Positions 5,537 through 7,269 of a stretch of 7,269 bases of DNA are shown one piece after another. Both the position numbers and the translations under genes were made by a program. The stretch's first letter is position 1; every line of letters begins with the position of its first letter. The DNA comes from CAYUWK01 sp964580085 (GTDB taxonomy: Bacteria; Patescibacteriota; Minisyncoccia; Minisyncoccales; CG1-02-41-26), in NCBI GenBank assembly GCA_964580085.1, contig CAZOJF010000025.1:1-7269 (forward strand), written 5' to 3'. The notes below the pieces were generated by a model. That model was not told where the DNA came from. It searched no databases and was given only the letters and a program-made list of their open reading frames with translations.

Positions 5537-5574
5537 AGATATATTAACCAAATTAATTAATAAATAAAAAAGAT

Positions 5575-6771
5575 ATGGCTAAAGAAAAATTTGAGAGAAC
5601 AAAACCACATTTAAATATTGGTACTATTGGTCACGTTGATCATGGTAAGACTACTTTAACAGCTGCTATCCTTAAAGTTACAAAATTAAGAGGATTTAAA
5701 GGTTCCGATAAATCTATTGATGATATAGACTCAGCTCCAGAGGAAAAGGCTAGAGGTGTAACGATTAACATTTGCCACACTGAGTTTGAAACAGAAAAAC
5801 GCCATTATGCTCTTATTGATTGTCCCGGTCATGCTGACTATATTAAGAATATGATAACGGGAGCAGCTCAGATGGATGGAGCAATTTTGGTTGTTTCTGC
5901 TACTGATGGTCCAATGCCTCAAACCAAAGAACATCTTTTATTAGCTAAACAAGTAGGGTTGCCATCATTAATTGTATTTTTAAACAAAACAGATCAGGTT
6001 AAAGATCCAGAAATGTTGGAATTAGTGGAATCTGAAATTAGAGAACTTTTAAAGAAATATGAATTTCCTGGGGATGAAACTCCTATCATTAGAGGTTCAG
6101 CATTAAAAGCACTAGAAGAAGATTCTCTAGAAGGAGAAAATACTAAACAGATTGTTGAGTTAATAAATAAAGTAGACGAATATATCCCTGAACCTGCAAG
6201 AGATCTTGAAAAACCATTTTTAATGGCTGTAGAAGACGTATTTTCAATCGAAGGGAGAGGAACTGTTTGTACGGGTAGAGTTGAAAGAGGAATAGTTAAT
6301 TCTGGAAATGAAGTAGAGGTTTTAGGTATAAGAGATGTCCAAAAAACAACAGCAGTAAGTATTGAAATGTTTAACAAAATATTAGACGAAGGAAAAGCAG
6401 GAGATAATGTTGGTATTCTTCTTAGAGGTCTTAAAAAAGAGGATGTTGAAAGAGGACAGGTGATAGCCAAACCAGGAAGTATTACTCCTCATTCCGAATT
6501 TGAAGGTGAAGCATATATCTTAACCAAAGAGGAAGGAGGACGTCATACTCCATTCTTCACTGGATATAAGCCCCAATTTTATATTAGAACAGCAGATGTA
6601 ACGGGAACAGCAGCTTTGCCAGAAGGCACAGAAATGGTTATGCCTGGAGACACAGTTAATCTTAAGATTAAATTAATGTGTCCAGTAGCACTTGAAGAAA
6701 AACAAAAGTTTGCTATTAGAGAAGGGGGCAGAACAGTAGGGGCAGGAGTTGTATCTAAGATTATAAAATAA
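5575..6771 (+). CDS. tuf: Elongation factor Tu
   Basis: EF-Tu carries aminoacyl-tRNA to the ribosomal A site as a GTP complex. The 398 residues are the normal bacterial length. The N-terminus MAKEKFERTKPHLNIGTIGH is typical. The GTPase motifs are GHVDHGKTT (19-27), RGVTI (60-64), DCPGH (82-86, with the catalytic His), NKTD (137-140) and GSALK (174-178). The effector region APEEKARG (54-61) is intact. Domain II begins near 212 (KPFLMAVEDVFSIEGRGTV) and domain III near 305, containing GGRHTPFF (321-328) and REGGRTVGAGVV (382-393). Sites known for kirromycin binding look unaltered. No Shine-Dalgarno is seen before ATG 5575; the leader is A-rich. It has its own promoter and is followed after 53 nt by rpsJ. 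Only one tuf copy is visible here. Confidence 0.98.
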   Translation: MAKEKFERTKPHLNIGTIGHVDHGKTTLTAAILKVTKLRGFKGSDKSIDDIDSAPEEKARGVTINICHTEFETEKRHYALIDCPGHADYIKNMITGAAQMDGAILVVSATDGPMPQTKEHLLLAKQVGLPSLIVFLNKTDQVKDPEMLELVESEIRELLKKYEFPGDETPIIRGSALKALEEDSLEGENTKQIVELINKVDEYIPEPARDLEKPFLMAVEDVFSIEGRGTVCTGRVERGIVNSGNEVEVLGIRDVQKTTAVSIEMFNKILDEGKAGDNVGILLRGLKKEDVERGQVIAKPGSITPHSEFEGEAYILTKEEGGRHTPFFTGYKPQFYIRTADVTGTAALPEGTEMVMPGDTVNLKIKLMCPVALEEKQKFAIREGGRTVGAGVVSKIIK

Positions 6772-6824
6772 GGAAAATCGCTCACTAGATTAACAATAAT
6801 TGTTGTTTAGTATCAAATAAAAAA

Positions 6825-7157
6825 ATGCCAGTAAAACAGAAAGAGGAAATAAAATCCAAACTTAGGATTAAACTTAAGTCCTATGATAATAAAGTTATAG
6901 ATAATAGCGCGCGCCAAATTATTGAAATTGGTTTGCGGGCTGGAATTAATATTGTAGGGCCAACTCCATTACCAACCGAAATTCATAAATATACAGTGAA
7001 TAGATCAAGTTTTGTTCACAAAACTGCCCGAGAGCAATTTGAAATGAGAGTTCATAAAAGATTAATAGAAGTTTTAAATCCTAATCAAAAGTTTATTGAT
7101 AATTTAAGAGATTTAACACTCCCCGCTGGAGTAGAAATTGAAATAAAGACAATGTAA
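6825..7157 (+). CDS. rpsJ: 30S ribosomal protein S10 (NusE)
   Basis: S10 is a head protein of the 30S subunit and, as NusE, a partner of NusB in transcription antitermination. The 110 residues include the family blocks KLRIKLKSYD (12-21), VGPTPLPTEI (44-53), REQFEMRVHKRLI (69-81) and LPAGVEIEIK (99-108). An N-terminal extension (MPVKQKEEIKS) makes it a little longer than the 103-residue E. coli protein. ATG 6825 follows A-rich sequence without a Shine-Dalgarno. The 53-nt tuf-rpsJ gap holds only a weak AACAA/TTGTT hairpin near 6792-6804 and no convincing promoter, so rpsJ is probably transcribed from the tuf promoter. In E. coli S10 heads the next operon; here a terminator follows it instead of preceding it. 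Confidence 0.97.
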   Translation: MPVKQKEEIKSKLRIKLKSYDNKVIDNSARQIIEIGLRAGINIVGPTPLPTEIHKYTVNRSSFVHKTAREQFEMRVHKRLIEVLNPNQKFIDNLRDLTLPAGVEIEIKTM

Positions 7158-7174
7158 TCTTTAATTGATGTAAT

Positions 7175-7194
7175 TTGCCTTAAGAACTGGGCAA
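7175..7194 (+). promoter_or_regulatory. Possible anti-terminator hairpin before rplC
   Basis: TTGCC (7175-7179) can pair with GGCAA (7190-7194), plus a T7180-G7189 wobble, leaving an 8-nt loop. This pairing uses the left arm of the rpsJ/rplC terminator and would exclude it. It is shorter and weaker than the terminator stem, so a switch is speculative. Confidence 0.25.
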
Positions 7195-7207
7195 TGCCCA
7201 GTTTTTT
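7182..7207 (+). terminator. Intrinsic terminator between rpsJ and rplC
   Basis: AACTGGGC (7185-7192) and GCCCAGTT (7196-7203) form a perfect 8-bp GC-rich stem with the loop AAT. The base can be extended by a G-T and two A-T pairs, and the run of six T at 7202-7207 overlaps the right arm. This is a textbook rho-independent terminator 24 nt after the rpsJ stop. The rplC start follows only 9 nt later, so it acts either as a real operon end or as an attenuator. Confidence 0.85.
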
Positions 7208-7216
7208 AATAGTTTT

Positions 7217-7269
7217 ATGTTTATATTAGGAAAAAAAATAAAGATGAGTCAGATATTTGATGAAGATGG
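7217..7269 (+). CDS. rplC: 50S ribosomal protein L3, N-terminal start (3' end outside window)
   Basis: From ATG 7217 the frame reads MFILGKKIKMSQIFDED, matching the L3 N-terminus (usual form FILGKKxGMTQIFDEDG), and it runs off the window. L3 is an early-assembly 50S protein reaching toward the peptidyl transferase centre. The start is set by the conserved FILGKK residues; the internal ATG 7244, although preceded by AGGA, would remove them. No Shine-Dalgarno stands before 7217, only T-rich sequence from the terminator tail. The residue before MSQIF is Lys where most L3 proteins have Gly. The gene opens the usual S10-cluster order after rpsJ. Confidence 0.88.
   Translation, partial: MFILGKKIKMSQIFDED

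Noticed and set aside
5502..5542. 6-bp inverted repeat ATATCT/AGATAT flanking the tuf promoter
   Set aside because: Short, fully AT-biased and widely spaced; expected by chance in this composition.
6792..6804. AACAA/TTGTT hairpin between tuf and rpsJ as terminator
   Set aside because: The stem is only 5 bp of mostly A-T pairs, with no proper T-run after it.
6790..6818. Promoter TTAACA-17-TCAAAT before rpsJ
   Set aside because: The -10 is poor and transcription would begin at the start codon itself; AT-rich chance match.
7244..7269. Gene start at ATG 7244
   Set aside because: It is Met10 of L3; the upstream FILGKK residues are conserved in the family and in frame from ATG 7217.

Overview
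The window is AT-rich (about one third G+C by eye) and reads with the standard bacterial code. Its core is the classic str-to-S10 ribosomal block in canonical order: rpsL, rpsG, fusA, a small extra gene, tuf, rpsJ and the first codons of rplC. Gene gaps inside the block are very short, there is almost no Shine-Dalgarno sequence, and S12 carries the Bacillus-type insertion. A small antitoxin-like protein sits between fusA and tuf. Together these suggest a small-genome lineage of the Candidate Phyla Radiation (Patescibacteria, most likely Parcubacteria-like). That placement is inferred from family resemblance and was not tested by a search.

The left side (1-1026) is accessory and partly decayed. 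It holds the C-terminal part of a Fic-domain enzyme with an intact catalytic motif. Next is a broken Cys-rich small gene (DUF6485-like) whose frame runs directly into the last three membrane segments of a Na+/Ca2+-type antiporter, which looks like a deletion fusion. A long inverted repeat at 981-1028 separates this from the convergent gene. The middle (1027-2207) holds a minus-strand PlsC-type acyltransferase with a near-consensus promoter and a perfect Shine-Dalgarno. A short divergent promoter region separates it from a plus-strand Mth938/DUF498-domain protein.

The right side (2208-7269) is the translation block. Two overlapping candidate promoters and a perfect 10-bp leader hairpin precede rpsL, which most likely starts at GTG 2329. 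rpsL, rpsG, fusA and the small Phd/YefM-like gene are nearly contiguous (gaps of 2, 3 and 1 nt). tuf has its own strong promoter. rpsJ follows, and a textbook intrinsic terminator lies in the 59-nt gap between rpsJ and rplC, only 9 nt before the rplC start. This leaves no room for a downstream promoter and suggests regulated or leaky read-through.

The genes encode the ribosomal decoding centre (S12), the small-subunit head (S7, S10), both GTPase elongation factors and the start of L3. I see no mobile element, CRISPR array, tRNA or rRNA. I see no clearly new multi-gene system. The points most worth a second look are the antitoxin-like gene inside the str operon, the in-frame chimera at 498-933, and the rpsJ/rplC terminator.
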